Origin: Reticulitermes lucifugus
Taxonomy: Eukaryota > Arthropoda > Insecta > Blattodea > Rhinotermitidae
Assembly: GCA_026260175.1 (NCBI GenBank)
Contig: JAKCWW010000294.1
Coordinates: 60,703 to 124,702, forward strand
Direction: 5' to 3'
Length of the DNA stretch: 64,000 nt
Shown: one piece after another, positions 34,061 through 47,528 of the stretch
Layout: every line of letters starts with the position of its first letter
Numbering within the stretch: position 1 is the stretch's first letter
Translations under genes and position numbers: made by a program
The notes under the pieces: model-generated
What the model was told of the DNA's origin: nothing
Databases searched by the model: none
The model's input: the letters and a program-made list of their open reading frames with translations, nothing else

Positions 34061-36391
34061 GTGTAACACACCCTCAGATGTTATGTACGGAACACTGGTT
34101 GTAGAGGAATTTTTCCATGTGATGGAAATTCTGTGGGAAATTTGCAAGTAGGCCTCCATTCTTGTCATGAACTGTATTTATCCTGCACTGTTATCCCTTT
34201 CAAATTCATATGAGCCACTATGATTTTCTGATATGCAGAATACAGTGGAGTGATGAGATGGAGGAGAATGCTGGGAAATAGGAATTGTATAGAGACGTAC
34301 AGGTTACGGGAAGGGAGAACAGAGGAAATAGTGGAAAATGGCAAGCAAAAGGCAGCATGCCCCTGGCAGGTGTTTACAGATCTGCAGGTATGAGACGTTT
34401 TCTTTTGCAGGATCACTTCTGAGCCTTCACAGACACAAACTTAAAATTCAGTTTCTTGGAGTAACTAGGATGGTGAAGTGCTCGAGACAGTCATAAAAGG
34501 TCCTTTTTTATTACACATCACAGGCAACTTTACCTGAGAATTTAAAATTCACTTTATATTCTTACCAAAGATGAAAAACATTACTTTTTTTAAATTACCA
34601 GTTCTTGGAAATAAAACCACTTTTTTTTTGTATTTAAAAGGGTGGGTAAGTATACATAAGCTTACCTGAAATACACATAATTCTTAATATGAGACCTTCA
34701 ATGTAGTCAAGATGCTTATTAATGGTGAAGAACTCTCCAGACCCTGTTTATACTTATAGCTTTCTGCATTCCTGTTTCTGATTTGGTAACCCACTGGGAT
34801 TTGACATCACAGTTTTCAGTGAACAATTACAAACTTCTCATTTGCAAGTATTTGTACAATGGACTCCTTTACTGCCCTTTGTACCCACTGGAAAATGACA
34901 AGGGGTTAAAGGACGTACTGCTGATAGGTAATACAAGCTAAATAGAATAATCTGAAGGCACAGAGAGAACAACCAATCAAACATGAACATATTTTATTGG
35001 TAACATCGAGATGAGGTCGACCTCACTGGCTGTGTCAGTTGTACCTATGACAGAGTCACTCACTCCAATAAGTTTTTCACTCACTTTAGTAAGATGTATA
35101 TGGCATTATGATCACTTTCAGTGGTTTGGTGGGGAGAAAAGTCTTTTGTATTCAGTACTGAACATGGAATTGGAGAATGGGAACTCTTCCTACAATTTGA
35201 CATTTTAAATTGGTAGTATTTTATGATTAGTAAAAGAATCAATTTCCTCTCTGTACAAAAACATTTACAAACAAAACAAATCAATAAATAAATAGAAAAC
35301 CAATTTTTTCCGTTTTTCTTCTCAAAAACAATCTGCCAACGTTGACAACAATGCAACAACAGACATTCTTGCACACACTGAAGTGCCACATCACCGCCAG
35401 TCCACAAGCTACAGTAATCACTACTGTGTACATCACGACCACAAACCATATTACAGAGATGCCAAATTATGCTCCATTATGTTCACTTTTAAACACATTT
35501 TGAGCCATTTCCAGTACTAGGAAGGTATACAGCTGCAAACACAACACACATTTACACAAAAATCTCGAACACAACACTGGCCAATCAATCAGCCAATCAA
35601 CCAACTGCAACCATCATAAATTCAAACAGACAGATAAATATGTATAATAATCAACAGAACGTCACCATTCACAAAGATAATTCAAAGGACATTTTTGGTT
35701 TGTGATTACACATTTACAACAATAATTAAAAAATTACCTACATTCTCTTTGATAGTTATGTGAGTGTACACCATACTGGGCCATTCCAAAACATAAATTT
35801 TACTGTAAACAGTTTTAATTGAACAAGGGACAGCATAAAAGTCAGGCAAATAGTATTAAATATGAAGAATATTTAGCTTTTAGTTTAGGCTGTTTCTCCT
35901 TAACTTTGCCATAAAGTTTAAAAGCATAGAACAATTCTGTCAGAAATGTATACATAGTCTTTCAGATCTAAATTCCATTATATTTGGACCAGTTCCTTTA
36001 AAATGAAAATTTTGCATGCTATGTCACTGGTTTAAAGAAATAATACACAAACAGCTACAAATTATACATTTCATTTCAAAACAGTATACCACTAAAATCA
36101 CACTGCTTCTATTACAACCCATTATGGCATGCTATTACATAATTTACAAGGAAATACTGGGTATATGGTTTGTGTGTCTACCAAACTGCTTCTTTGCTAC
36201 ATATGATGTAATGATTATAATAAAATTGTACTGCCTTTACTTTAAATATAAAGTCAGTGAATACAGTACATTAAGGGCATGCAAGTTATGCTCCTGCACA
36301 GGACACCAAGGTAAAAGTGGTACTCAAGGTAATGGATAGCAGTATAGTGGTATACTCTATAGCAGTAGTATTAAATGAAGAGTAGCTAAAC
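34061..36391. other. Intergenic, nothing firm
   Basis: AT-rich. The minus frames at 35300-35450 encode hydrophobic stretches, but I find no acceptor, donor or family match. Confidence 0.4.
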
Positions 36392-36399
36392 ACCTAACA

Positions 36400-36689
36400 C
36401 AATGTTTCCCAACCTTTCTTCCATGGAGTCACCCCTAAAATAATTGTTCATATACCCAGGAACCTCTGCCTAAGAAAACATTTACAGGCAAGAAAACAAA
36501 GAGGTATTTGGTAGTGAACAGAAATCACCCCAGCACTGCCAATCGCCAGATAAAAAAAAAAAATTCTTGAGATATTTCGAGCGGATATTTCAAAATTTTC
36601 ATGGTATTTTAAAAAGTTTATGCATTTATTCCACGATTTGTTACAGAACCTCTAACAATGTTCTGTGGAACCCTAGGTGGGAAACACAG
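36400..36689. mobile_element. hAT miniature element
   Basis: Ends CAATGTTTCCCAACC and, from the right, CTGTGTTTCCCACC. Flanks acctaaca (36392-36399) and acctcacg (36690-36697) match 6 of 8. GGAACC motifs lie near both ends. Non-coding. Confidence 0.75.
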
Positions 36690-36697
36690 ACCTCACG

Positions 36698-37999
36698 AAT
36701 GTTCTGTGTTACACAATCTCTCACAGTCTCAAAACCAATTACTCGTATAACTGATCCCAATTCAATTCGTCTGCAACTTATGAAAATGTGAAATAGCCCT
36801 ACCTTTCATTTCCAGTCTTAAATTGTGTTTTGTGTATAACATTCAAAAGTTTCCTTACATGTGAGGATGGAGTGCCTGTGGGTCCAACCAGGGTGTGCCT
36901 AAGACTACAGTCCACAAATGAAAACATATCAGCTAGTTTCAAACCTGCCTGTACACATTACTTTGGATTTACGTGTTTTTAAATAAACATTACAAAGAAA
37001 CTAAAGCCATCTCCATAATCATTCAGCATTAAGTAAATTCCAAGTCCTAAATTTTGCTTGAAGCAAAAACAAAATTTGACATATTAATATCTTCTGAAAT
37101 GGTCCAGTATGGCAATCACATGACTGATTTCCTTTATATCATATATACCAATATGTAATATGTATATAATATGTGTATGATATCTTGTGGCACAATGATA
37201 GAAAGAGAGGAATATGTACAATTCTTCACAATGGTTCAGATGAAACCAGAGCACGACATCATGTGAGTTAGTGAGTCACATTAAATCAGAAAAGGCACAT
37301 GGAAAAGTTTTGAACCAAGAAGAACACGATAAACTGACAGGCAATTGGTTAAGGCCCAAAAGACACATTTTGTTAATTAATTAATTAAATAACATGCATC
37401 AAACTGAAATAAACGTTACACTGGCCAAAAGACTTCTTTCGAACAATTTGTTACCTTACCAAAGTTCTGAGAAAATTCAGTGTTTCAGTAAGTTTAAAAT
37501 GACAGCAAAAATTAGAATAATTAATTATCCTGAGAGTTTCATAATTTGCATGGTCCTTCTGTTCATTCTCTAATTTAAACTTTTTGCATCAAAAATATTT
37601 ATTTACCTATATGTTACAGCATTTTACTATTAAAGCAAAAACAACAACAGTGTGGTAAAAATTAACAATGCAGGACAAAGTACTTCAGTAGAAAAACACA
37701 GACAAGAAGCCAGAACCAAACATATATGAGTCAGTAAAATGTAAATGTGGTTCCAGATGAAGCAGAAAACCAGGGCTGTCAGTGGAGCAGAAAAATGGTC
37801 ATTTGAAGGTAAATCCATTAAATGTATCAGTGTTCTATTGCTTTACCCGACCCTTTCATGCAGTGAGTAGTAATTTCTGTGGCTTATTCAGACAAAATCC
37901 CCCATCATCCTTCACGGCTGGAATGAAGCTCAATTTCAAATGCATTATAACATGGTCCATGTAACTTGACTCTGTGGTCACAATAAAATGGTCAAAGCT
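36698..37999. other. Intergenic, nothing recognised
   Basis: AT-rich with a TTAATTAATTAATTAA run near 37373. No supported feature. Confidence 0.4.
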
Positions 38000-38007
38000 A
38001 TCATCAA

Positions 38008-38278
38008 CAGCGGTTGTCAACTTTTTTTGCTGGCATGCCGCTAAATGAAAATCAACAATTTCAATGTACCACAGATATTTTTTTGTATTTAAATAAAAAA
38101 TCTGACAGCAGGGATGAATTATATAATGTTGCCAGCAATGCTGCATATTATCAAATATATGTGGCTTACATTTCATTTATTTTTTCATATTTTTATTCTT
38201 TTTTATTAAGACCGCATACCAGTAAACAATGGTTGGAGTACCAGTAGCGGTACGCATACCACTGTTTCATAAACCATG
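38008..38278. mobile_element. hAT miniature element, inverted copy of the 12.2-kb family
   Basis: CAGCGGTTGTCAACTTTTTT with TGCTGGCATGCCGCTAAAT matches the other strand of the right end at 12498. The other end, GGTACGCATACCACTG and on to ACCATG, matches its left end. Flanks atcatcaa and atctacaa match 6 of 8. Confidence 0.75.
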
Positions 38279-38286
38279 ATCTACAA

Positions 38287-39560
38287 CACTTTATGTGAAT
38301 AACTGTGATATATGTGAACTGCAAGATTAGGACAACCATTGAAATCAAGCTTCACTTGAGGCTTAAACAAAAGCATGATTTATGCATAGCTAATGACAAT
38401 CAATAATTCATGCAATACAGATCAGATACAAGCTTTTCTGGTTACCAACACAGGTTATTGTATTTGGCCTTCAATATGGCAATTTTTCTGCCTTAACTGG
38501 AACCACAGTTGGCTGTTCCTTCCAGAACAATATAAACTTTTTACTGGCTAATAATAATCTGGCTTGGCATATAAAATACCAAGATTAATTCTTTAGATTA
38601 TGACTGGTTTATTGCATCTGCCCTGAACAGTGGGATTAATAAGTCAGATGTTTCTTCCAAGGCAGGACAAAGCATTCCTAATAAAATTAAACAAGTAAGG
38701 CAAGAATAGTTATAAACAGGAATCAGGAGTTAATCATATATTTACAGACTTACTTCACAATTTCACACTCAGTCAGTATGCGTTATACCAAATGCATCAA
38801 AATCATTTTAAAACTTAAAACCACTTGAGGTTAGGAAGACTCAGCTGTAACAAAAAGCAACTGCTCACTGCTGATGTGCAATAAATGAGGATGGAAGTGA
38901 TCTAAACAGCTTTATTTAGAAGCAGGGAAGATGAAGTTTTATTTTGTATATTTTGTAAAATCATATCACAGTGCAGAAATAAAAATGAAAATAAGCACTG
39001 TCAGGAATGTTTTACCTTGAATTTACAACGTACTTTTAGGGAACTTCATTAATAATCCTTTACAATCACAATATACAAGTTAATTTTGCAAGATGTATAT
39101 AAAACCAATTTATTTACAAATATATGTTATGTAAATAAGCCTGACCTTTCCTGTCACACAAATGTGTAATTTACCTATGAAGGGTAAAAAAAAATCTATG
39201 AACGGAGGCTTATCCTTCTGCTGCATTGTTACATTTAACAGCAACTAACAGCTTCCCCAGGAATTTGAGCTACAGCAAACAAAGTGTTTCTCCTGGGCCT
39301 TACTGAGAATATACAAGCAGATGGCACAGTGCAGCACCATACTGCAGGGAGCCACTGACTATAGCAATGCACATTCCCTCTCTCGCTCTCGCAGTAGAAG
39401 TAATGACAATGTTACCAGCATTACAAAATTAAAACTCAGAGAAGTAGACAACATTGAAAAAATTCACTTGCATCAAATGATAAAAGTTAAGTCAATCATC
39501 ATGTATATGTAAGAAACATTCTCCCCCATTACATTTGATAACAATAATTATATAATATTA
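38287..39560. other. Intergenic, nothing recognised
   Basis: No coding or repeat signal that I can support. Confidence 0.4.
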
Positions 39561-39715
39561 CAGTAAAACCTCCTTATAACAAAATTTGCTACAGTGAACA
39601 CTTCAGTACATTAGAACTCCATATGCTAATACTATAAAATGACCCTCAGTCAGTGTAAAAAGAAATTTTATAACAAAGTTATTTCTTATAATGAAGACAT
39701 CTTTACAATTAAATG
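39561..39715 (+). mobile_element. Tigger-like left terminus
   Basis: CAGTAAAACCTCCTTATAAC after a TTA flank, followed by repeated TTATAACAAA motifs at about 39580 and 39669, is the pattern of Tigger/pogo ends. No transposase or right end was placed to the right. Confidence 0.45.
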
Positions 39716-41200
39716 TCACGTTAAAAAATGGACTGGATGATCTCTGTAAAAAAGAAATTTCTATTAAATCACTTCATTTACAGTCCTTTTCACCAAGTTA
39801 TAGAGAAGTTTTACTGCACATCTGATGATATGGCCCCATCACTGAGTTTGATATATGATATAATACAAACACATTTATTGAATAACTTGATGCTTTTTCC
39901 TTTCGTGATTTAGACTTAGAAAGTGGAGTGGACCTTTGTCCAATTTCAGGTTTAGTTTACAAGGGTACAAGTGTCAAAAAGGGAAGAAAGCACACATAGT
40001 GAGTTACTTCAGCTGGATAATTTCTGTTGCCATATCAGAGACCTGAAGCCTCTAAAGAGTGATATTTTTGACATGCAGAGACTGTGTAATACTGTAATTA
40101 TTTCATCAAGAGCTTTATGTAAATTAAAATGGCTTGGCAATCACTTTAATTCCTTTAAACATGTAAGGCAGAAAGAAATACAGGTCTGCCAACCTGAAAC
40201 ACACAAAGTTACTACCATGTTCCAAGGAGATATGAGGCATTTGGGATCTCACTGCTAATTTAGCAACCTTTCTTGATGACTGGGGCAGCCCAACAGTCTG
40301 GTGCCACCTACACAATTATGCTGCCAACACCCGAGAGTTACAAAATAAGCTGCAAAACGAATAACATTTACATCAAATTTGGGTTACCTGAAGGCAGACG
40401 GGATGCCTGCAAACCTCAGAGCCCTGATGCAGCCAATGCTTCCCCTACTATAGCACTTATGCCCTTGGATCTCACATAAAATCATAAACGTTTAGGGTAC
40501 AATTACTTAAGTCACAAAAATTATAAAAGATTAATTTACCATTTAACAATAATTGGTAGGATTCATTATATCAATTAAATATTTCAACTTTTGTGAGACA
40601 GAGATATGGAATTATTCTGCATAAAATACATTATGCTCAAAGGAAAAGAACAAATAAGCTCTAACCAACAAAACAGAACTGTTAATATCATAAAAACACT
40701 ACACAATTACGTGTTCAGTAAGTTAAAATAATGCAAATACAGCAAATATTAATACATTTTTTTTTCTAAACTGTAACATGTCTGATTTTAAAATATAAAA
40801 TTATTCATATGTTGCACAGACTTTCCGCTAACTAATAACTGAATTTGGAATCAATCTTAAAACCATGTGTCCATATATCTGATCATTCTCCTCCTATGAA
40901 ACAAATTCCACCCATCTTCTCAGGTATCAAGAGATGGAAGGTGTTTACTCATATTCTGAGACGTCCCAACACTTCATACGTGATTCTGTATTGTCCTGAA
41001 ATACTATAAGATCCCAAAACTTACATATGGAATAAAATCCTCAGAATAATGGTTAGCAGTGTGTTGTTATTAAAGCTTCATATTGTACGGACCTTAACTG
41101 CACCCAGAGGTGCTACGTATTGTAACAAATATTTATTATTAGTATACAGTTTTCTTCCGGCTATGTATATACAACCACAAGCTAACCCACCTAGTTTTAG
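39716..41200. other. Sequence after the Tigger-like terminus, nothing firm
   Basis: Open frames of 61 and 95 codons at 39728-39913 and 39971-40258 are uninterpreted. They could be Tigger interior or chance. Confidence 0.3.
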
Positions 41201-41220
41201 TAAAAGTTATGCATGCATTT

Positions 41221-41223
41221 ATG

Positions 41224-41257
<34 letters not shown>

Positions 41258-41479
41258 TGTATGTATGTATGTATGTATGNNNNNNNNNNNNNNNNNNNNN
41301 NNNNNNNNNNNNNNNNNNNNNNNNNNNNNTGTATGTATGTATGTATGTATGTGTGTATGTATGTATGTATGTATGTATGTATCTATGTATGTGTGTGTGT
41401 ATGTATGTGTGTGTGTGTTTATATATGTGTGTATGTATGTATGTATTTATGTATGTACATACGTATGTATAGATGTCAC
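41221..41479. repeat. (GTAT)n microsatellite with 50-N gap
   Basis: Perfect GTAT/TGTA units on both sides of 50 N (41280-41329), becoming mixed with GTGT to the right. True length unknown. Confidence 0.95.
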
Positions 41480-43299
41480 ATAATCGCACACGTTTAAAAA
41501 ACCAACTTGCCCTCTTAAATGAACAGTATATCAATATATGGACCTGACTGCAGGCAACTTTATCTTGGAAACTGTCCATTTCACATTTGAACACTGAACC
41601 AACACACATTATCTAACATAATATAAAAAGTAAGCAATGAAGGTGTTGAAAAAAGTCAGAAAGTTTTCCTACAGGGACATATGAATTTTATGGCATTTCT
41701 GTTTTGTTTAAGAAACAATGCCAACCATTTCAAATTCAGGACAGTACTAGCAAAATTTACACACTTCCATTTCATGGTGGTTAAAGTATTACGCTTTACA
41801 AAAATTCTATTGATATATATGAATGAGACAACACAATTGCCACATCTGATGTTTGACAACAGCTAGAACTAAATAATACAGTGTTTCCAAAATATTTATG
41901 AACTATGAATAAAATATGGTCATGCAACTACTGTCTGTAATGGCACTGAAGTATGGCTGTTTTAAACCATGATGTAAATGCCTATACCCACGGGTCGAGG
42001 GATATGACAATCAGAATCTTCCAACATGGATTCATCACATGAAAACTACACGTGTTAGTTAAATAGGCAGTGACCAAGATAAAAAGTTAGGCTTCAAAGT
42101 GGAGAGGGTGGAAGTTAATTACAGCACTCTGTCAGTACATTCGTTCTTGACAACATAAATTAAAATTGTGTTCTTATATAAATACTTGTAAAGCAACACC
42201 TGTATTTGAAAAGATTCACCTGAGAAAATATTTGGAATACATGTTACAGTTGTTTATTTTAGGCAACTAGGGAGTTGCTGCCCTTGCTCAATATCACTTA
42301 CCAACCCCCACACAATTTCCAAATAAACAGATTTTCGAATATTGAAAAATAATGGTCACACCTACACTGCATTCTGTTCTTCTAGCATTCCTTTACCAGT
42401 ACTTTGCTACTGCATCTTGACTGTTTGCATGAAATGTTTTTTTTATGTTCACATTGTTTTGCATTAGGATTTCATACTGCATCATCAGGTGCAGTTTTAT
42501 TGGCTGGCCACATTTTTATAACCGCTGTTACAGTACATTTAAATTGTAATAATCTGAATTATTATGAATGAAATGCAAATAAATTTTCACATTAACAATT
42601 AAATGAAAGTAGTAAGTGCACATTACTTGCTATGTCATGTACAGTATCAATTATGAGTTGACATTTGCACATTATTCACTTCCTTTTACTTTATACAAAT
42701 TTCCTTATTTACATTTCACTGTTTTGTGCTCTCTGCTAGTGATACTGACAAAATCTTATACAGAGCAGCTCACAACATATTCATATTACCAAGATATCGA
42801 GCAGATAAAATAGAATAGAAAAAGTCCCAAACAGAAATACAAAAAATAAAAGATTAGCGTAATATAAAGGCAGAGTAAGGGACTGACTACTCATCTCTTA
42901 TTGGCAATAATACCTAAAATGACAGGAGCTTCACCTCTATGCCCACTATACATCTCCATGTCATAGTACTCAATTACAAGGATAGCTTCACAAGTACACG
43001 TGTAGAGTAGTTTATGAGGTTGGCATATTCTTTCAGCTTTGCATATCATACTAGACCAGTAGTGCAAGTGTCTATTCAGAGCATTCATTTACTTTTGTGG
43101 CAGTATTAATAAAAGAAGAAACAAGCACTATGTAAGCCTTCATGCAGCAACATGGCTAAATATGGTAATGCAGAATGTTCCACATGTGAACAAACATAAG
43201 CCATATGGAATGGACACAGCCAAGTCAAAATTACGTCACAGCTGTGTAATGTATTTTCATAAACCATGAAACTTACTATTTATTCTTTACTAGCATGTC
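41480..43299. other. Intergenic, nothing recognised
   Basis: AT-rich. A weak CTGATGATGC block on the minus strand near 42485 lacks a usable GAAA partner. Confidence 0.4.
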
Positions 43300-44130
43300 C
43301 TGTAAATTTTTAGGAGCATTTGTACAGTTGTGAAAAGCACCTATTAGCTTTGTCATGTCTGTTTGCCATCTGTCCACATGTAGCAGCATGGCTCCCACAT
43401 GATGCATGTCCATGAAATTTGATATTGGGGACTTCTAAGAAAATCAGTCAAGAAAATCCAAATTTTATTAAAATCAGGTACTTTAAATGAAGACCTATAT
43501 TTGTTTTAATTTAATTTAATTTGTTTAATCACCATCAGAGCGCTCTCTTAGAGTGAAATGGTATCAGGCTGTTAGGATAGCTGAGGAAGTATAATTGTTA
43601 TGCAAATGAGCCACAATATTAAGTTATACAATTAAAAAAACTTTGCAAATATTTAGAGTCTGGATAGCATAATCAGTCTAGTGACGAAGTTACAGTTTAG
43701 ACATCCAAGGAATCCTTTTTCCCCTTCCCTTCCCAGAATACTATTCAATAGACATTGGGGGCCCTTTTTCCAGGGCTAAAACAGCTAGAGCTTGAGGCTG
43801 ACCACTCACCTGCATCTATTACCAAGGTTAAAAACAAGAAAGGTGATGTACATATAATGTAACAATGTGACGTGATCATGTAATGTTTATACCTCCTTGG
43901 CTATCCTAAAAGCTGATATCATTTCACTCGAAGAAAGTATTTGCACGGTGATTTAATGTCGCTACTAACAATAAAATGTACTTAGATCTTCATGTAAAGT
44001 GCCCGACATTTTTGCCTAATTTTAACCAAATCTGGAGTGTCTTGGTAGATCTTCATAACTCCCCAATATCAAATTTCATGTAGGCGCTTTTTACGACTAA
44101 GCAAATGCGCCTTTAGAACATTTATTCCAT
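43300..44130. repeat. Large inverted repeat, 250-290-bp arms, with SINE-like insert
   Basis: Left arm about 43300-43590 (TAGGAGCATTTGTACAGTTG; CATGAAATTTGATATTGGGG; ATGAAGACCTATATTTG; GAGTGAAATGGTATCAG). The right arm, about 43885-44130, read on the minus strand, gives AAGGCGCATTTGCTTAGTCG, CATGAAATTTGATATTGGGG, CATGAAGATCTAAGTAC and GAGTGAAATGATATCAG. The middle (43690-43850) resembles the SINE family 1 body. A single arm lies at 21.3 kb. Confidence 0.7.
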
Positions 44131-45837
44131 GCCAAAATCAAATTTGTTACTAACCAAGTTATTAAAAAGGATCCAACTATGTCTGCTTCATTTTCTAATC
44201 CAAGTTAACATCTCTTTTTTTTTAGATGTTGGAGAACTGATGTTAATGAAAGTGGCAGGTCTATTGCTTCTGATTTTATGTTATTCAGTGTAAAGTAAAT
44301 TGACCTGCATGATGTAGACAAAGGAACTCAAACTTATGGGTATGGTCTGACAAAACATGGCATTAGAGGCATTAATTATCACAACCGATTCAACATCTTG
44401 ACAGACATACTGGCTGCTACCATGGGTTGAATATTCTCAATTGGTGACCAGATAGGGCCAAGGACTGAAACATGGGAATCTACTCAGTAAGATTAATCCA
44501 TGCTCTTCTTCAAATCAGGCTGACACATTAGTGTATTTGCTTAATATAATATGTCAAAAATAACTGTAATTAACAGAAGGTGTAAAGACAAATATAGACA
44601 AATATAAAGAAACCGGAATGTTTGGAATTATGATGCCAGCTGTATTCTTGCAAGTACAGTACTTTGAGTTCTGGTCTTAGAAAATTTTAAGTGGTTGATT
44701 TTTGTTGCACAGTTGACCTAACTTGGAGCCATAATCTCTTCCAGTATTCCCTCTCCACTTTATAAAACATGCTCAACGCTCATTAAATTCGTAGTTTGGA
44801 GTTAAATGTATTTTTGGAGGAATTTAAAAAACGTAAGCTGTACTTAATTATGCACAATTTTCTATTACTTAATCATGCACAATAATGTTTTCCATGGATA
44901 CAATGCAAATTATTTCATGCAGATATTAATTTTACAAGTGTGTACACATGTTATGGGTAAAATTCTTATAAATGTGCATTGAAGCGAAGTATGCATGACA
45001 TGAACATGTGTATAATGTGTACAAGTTTTGATTATTACCATCACATTTACCTGAAACTGTATTCTGCCTTAAACAGCAATTACTTTTCTCTCTTATAATT
45101 ACTGAAATAATACTTATTTTAATGACAAAAGTTCTGTATGCTATTCCAGTGACACAATTGAAGAGTCTGCTTCTGCAGGCACTGTGAGGCGTTAATACTG
45201 TTGGTTTTCTCGTTTAGTTTCTGTTGAGTTCAAATTTATCTTTATGGCACTTATCCGACAAGAATATTTCAAACTCTTCCTTTGAGAATACCAGCTGAGC
45301 TTCTGCTAGTATAACAAATAAAAGAGTTCAGTTTTCTGAAATCAAAAAGTTGTAAAACTGCTTCATGATGAAAACATAATTAAAAAAAAAGCAAGCATTT
45401 GCAAATCATCTTCATGAAAAACGACAGTATAAACATGAAATTAATGATGAGAGACATCGTAACATTAATTTTACAGCAATGGAATATTTTTACAGGCAGT
45501 TCCCAACCAAGACACTTTCAACACAAAAGACTTCTGGTATTCTCTAGCAAGTTCTGTGAAGTGCAAAACTAGTCTACTGTGAATGTGTACCTACAGCACA
45601 GTCATTGTCAGGCAACATGCTGAAAGTACATGCACTCTTGTGTTTGTCAAATGACTATGATGAACGATTTCTTTAATTTTGGATTCACCTTCTGTGTGAA
45701 ACGTCTTGTAAAGGATGAGAAGCATGCCGGTGATCAAAGTAAGAAATGCAGACACGTTACAACATATAAAAAAAAACCACAATGTTCTTAAGCACTATGC
45801 AAAAAAAAAAAAACAGTAATACTGTTCATATTAAAGA
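44131..45837. other. Intergenic, nothing recognised
   Basis: No supported gene or repeat. Confidence 0.4.
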
Positions 45838-47060
45838 CTTAAACAAATTGATGCTGTGTATCACATTCGGCAACGCTGCCAAAATTATAGTAAGTTATGC
45901 TAGTGTTAAGCCTTCAGGAGTATGCAAAGACAAGGCCTACAACCAAGAAAAGCATGGAAGGCATGCTTGTGACTTGGATTGAAAACCAGGAGAAGAAAAA
46001 TTCATCTGCAAAACTCATGGCAAGTACGGGTTGGTTCAACAGGTTCAAAATTCATCAGCAGCCCTACAACATAAAATTCACTGTAGAATTGGCTGATTCA
46101 GACATCTTGGCTCCTGAACAGCTATTAAAGGTTGTTATTCAACCGAGCAAGCAGTGTTAAACACAGATGAGACTACTTTCCTTTTGAAGAGGGTGCCTAC
46201 AGAACATATATTTCCAATGGAGAGCAAATGGACCCAGGGCTGAAGGTAGCAAGTGAATGAGTGATGGTGATGTTGGGTGAAATCACTAACAAAGATCTTG
46301 TCTACCAGGCTGACAAACAGACAGCACTGAGGAAATTTATCAGATCTTCTCTTCCCATTTACTGAAGGTCTGTGAAAAAGGGTTTGATGCCAGGCCCAAG
46401 ACCCAATGAATGGGTCAATGACTGAATGCACTGTAAACTAAAATGCATACTTCACAGTAAAAAAATGTGAACTTCAAAACATTGTTGCTTGTTGAATAAT
46501 ATCCCTGTATATCCTCTTGTTAGCGAGACAGTGTCAAAATAGAGAAAGCATTTATCTTGTCCCTCCAACATGACACCATTTCTCCAGCTCATGAACCATG
46601 TAGTAATGACTACATTCAAGACTCAATACTTCCACAAGACACTGCTAAACTTATAATGTGACTAATGGCAAAAACCAATCCAATGTGCAAGGATTTTATA
46701 AATCCTTGCACACCAAACATCCCAACAGATGTCACAGCTGAAAATGAGTTTAAGCACCTCAGTCCTGCATAAGCAAAGTATGGAAAGAACTGCTGCCTCA
46801 TTTCCTTCATGACTTTCAAAAATTTGAGTTAGATGAATAAATGGGAAAAAACTGCAATAGCAATGTGTTGCACTGCTAAAGAAGTTAAATGTAACCGAGT
46901 TGTTGGAGCCACACAACATAGAGCTCTTATATGAAGAGTTGCTGAGCTACATGAAGAGTACGGCCCTGTTCGTAAGGTTCCAGAGACATACACACATCTG
47001 TGATGATGAGTATGTTCCAATAGGAGATCTGATAAAAGATTATTTGATGTGAAGCTTCAT
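45838..47060 (+). mobile_element. Tigger/jerky-type (CENP-B-like) transposase relic
   Basis: Plus-strand pieces: LVTWIENQEKKN and STGWFNRFKIHQQPYNIKF near 45980-46080 (CENP-B HTH), VLNTDETTFLLKR near 46156 (first catalytic Asp), MLGEITNKDLVYQ near 46270, then CPSNMTPFLQLMNHVV near 46560-46610, aligning with the LPPNTTS block after the second Asp, and FKTQYFHKTLL. Interrupted by many stops and shifts; inactive. Distinct from the pogo-like piece at 26 kb. Confidence 0.75.
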
Positions 47061-47344
47061 TACAATTTAAGAAAGTGTGATGGAGAGTGAAGAACATGAC
47101 TGCCAAATTCTGCACTGTTCAAAAATAACAGAACACCTATGAATAACAACGAACACACTCAAGAAAACGATGCAGGCATTGAAACACTTCAAACCCCATA
47201 CCTGCCTTAAGAAACCAGTGCAACAAAATGGCACTGAACTTTGGATAAACCACTCCTACCATCATTATCATCTGGAAAAGCATAGCAGCTTCCTGCTTTA
47301 TTTTTCAAAGCTACAGAATGGAGACAATCATCACTTGATGTTGA

Positions 47345-47528
47345 CAGTGTTCCTGAAGTTGAGTTAACTGAGTCACCTAGATCACCTCTACAGTGTTCCT
47401 GAAGTTGAGTTAACTGTGTCACCTCCATCACCTCTACAGTGTTCCTGAAGTTGAGTTAACTGAGTCACCTCCATCACCTCTACAGTGTTCCTGAAGTTGA
47501 GTTACCTGAGTCATCTCCATCACTTCTA
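47345..47528. repeat. 46-bp minisatellite, four tandem units
   Basis: Units start at 47345, 47391, 47437 and 47483, each with CAGTGTTCCTGAAGTTGAGT, TAACTGAGTCACCTCCATCA and CCTCTA. Units 1-3 differ by one to three bases; unit 4 has drifted more. Confidence 0.95.

Noticed and set aside
35081-35449. Minus-strand hydrophobic frame that could be a membrane exon
   Set aside because: No acceptor with pyrimidine tract, no donor and no homology I can name.
41049-41609. Frames of 87-156 codons through the (GTAT)n tract
   Set aside because: Repetitive Met-Tyr-Val-Cys translations of a microsatellite spanning the gap.
42465-42500. Minus-strand CTGATGATGC with TGAAATC
   Set aside because: The stem between the two blocks does not pair and no stem I partner is present.
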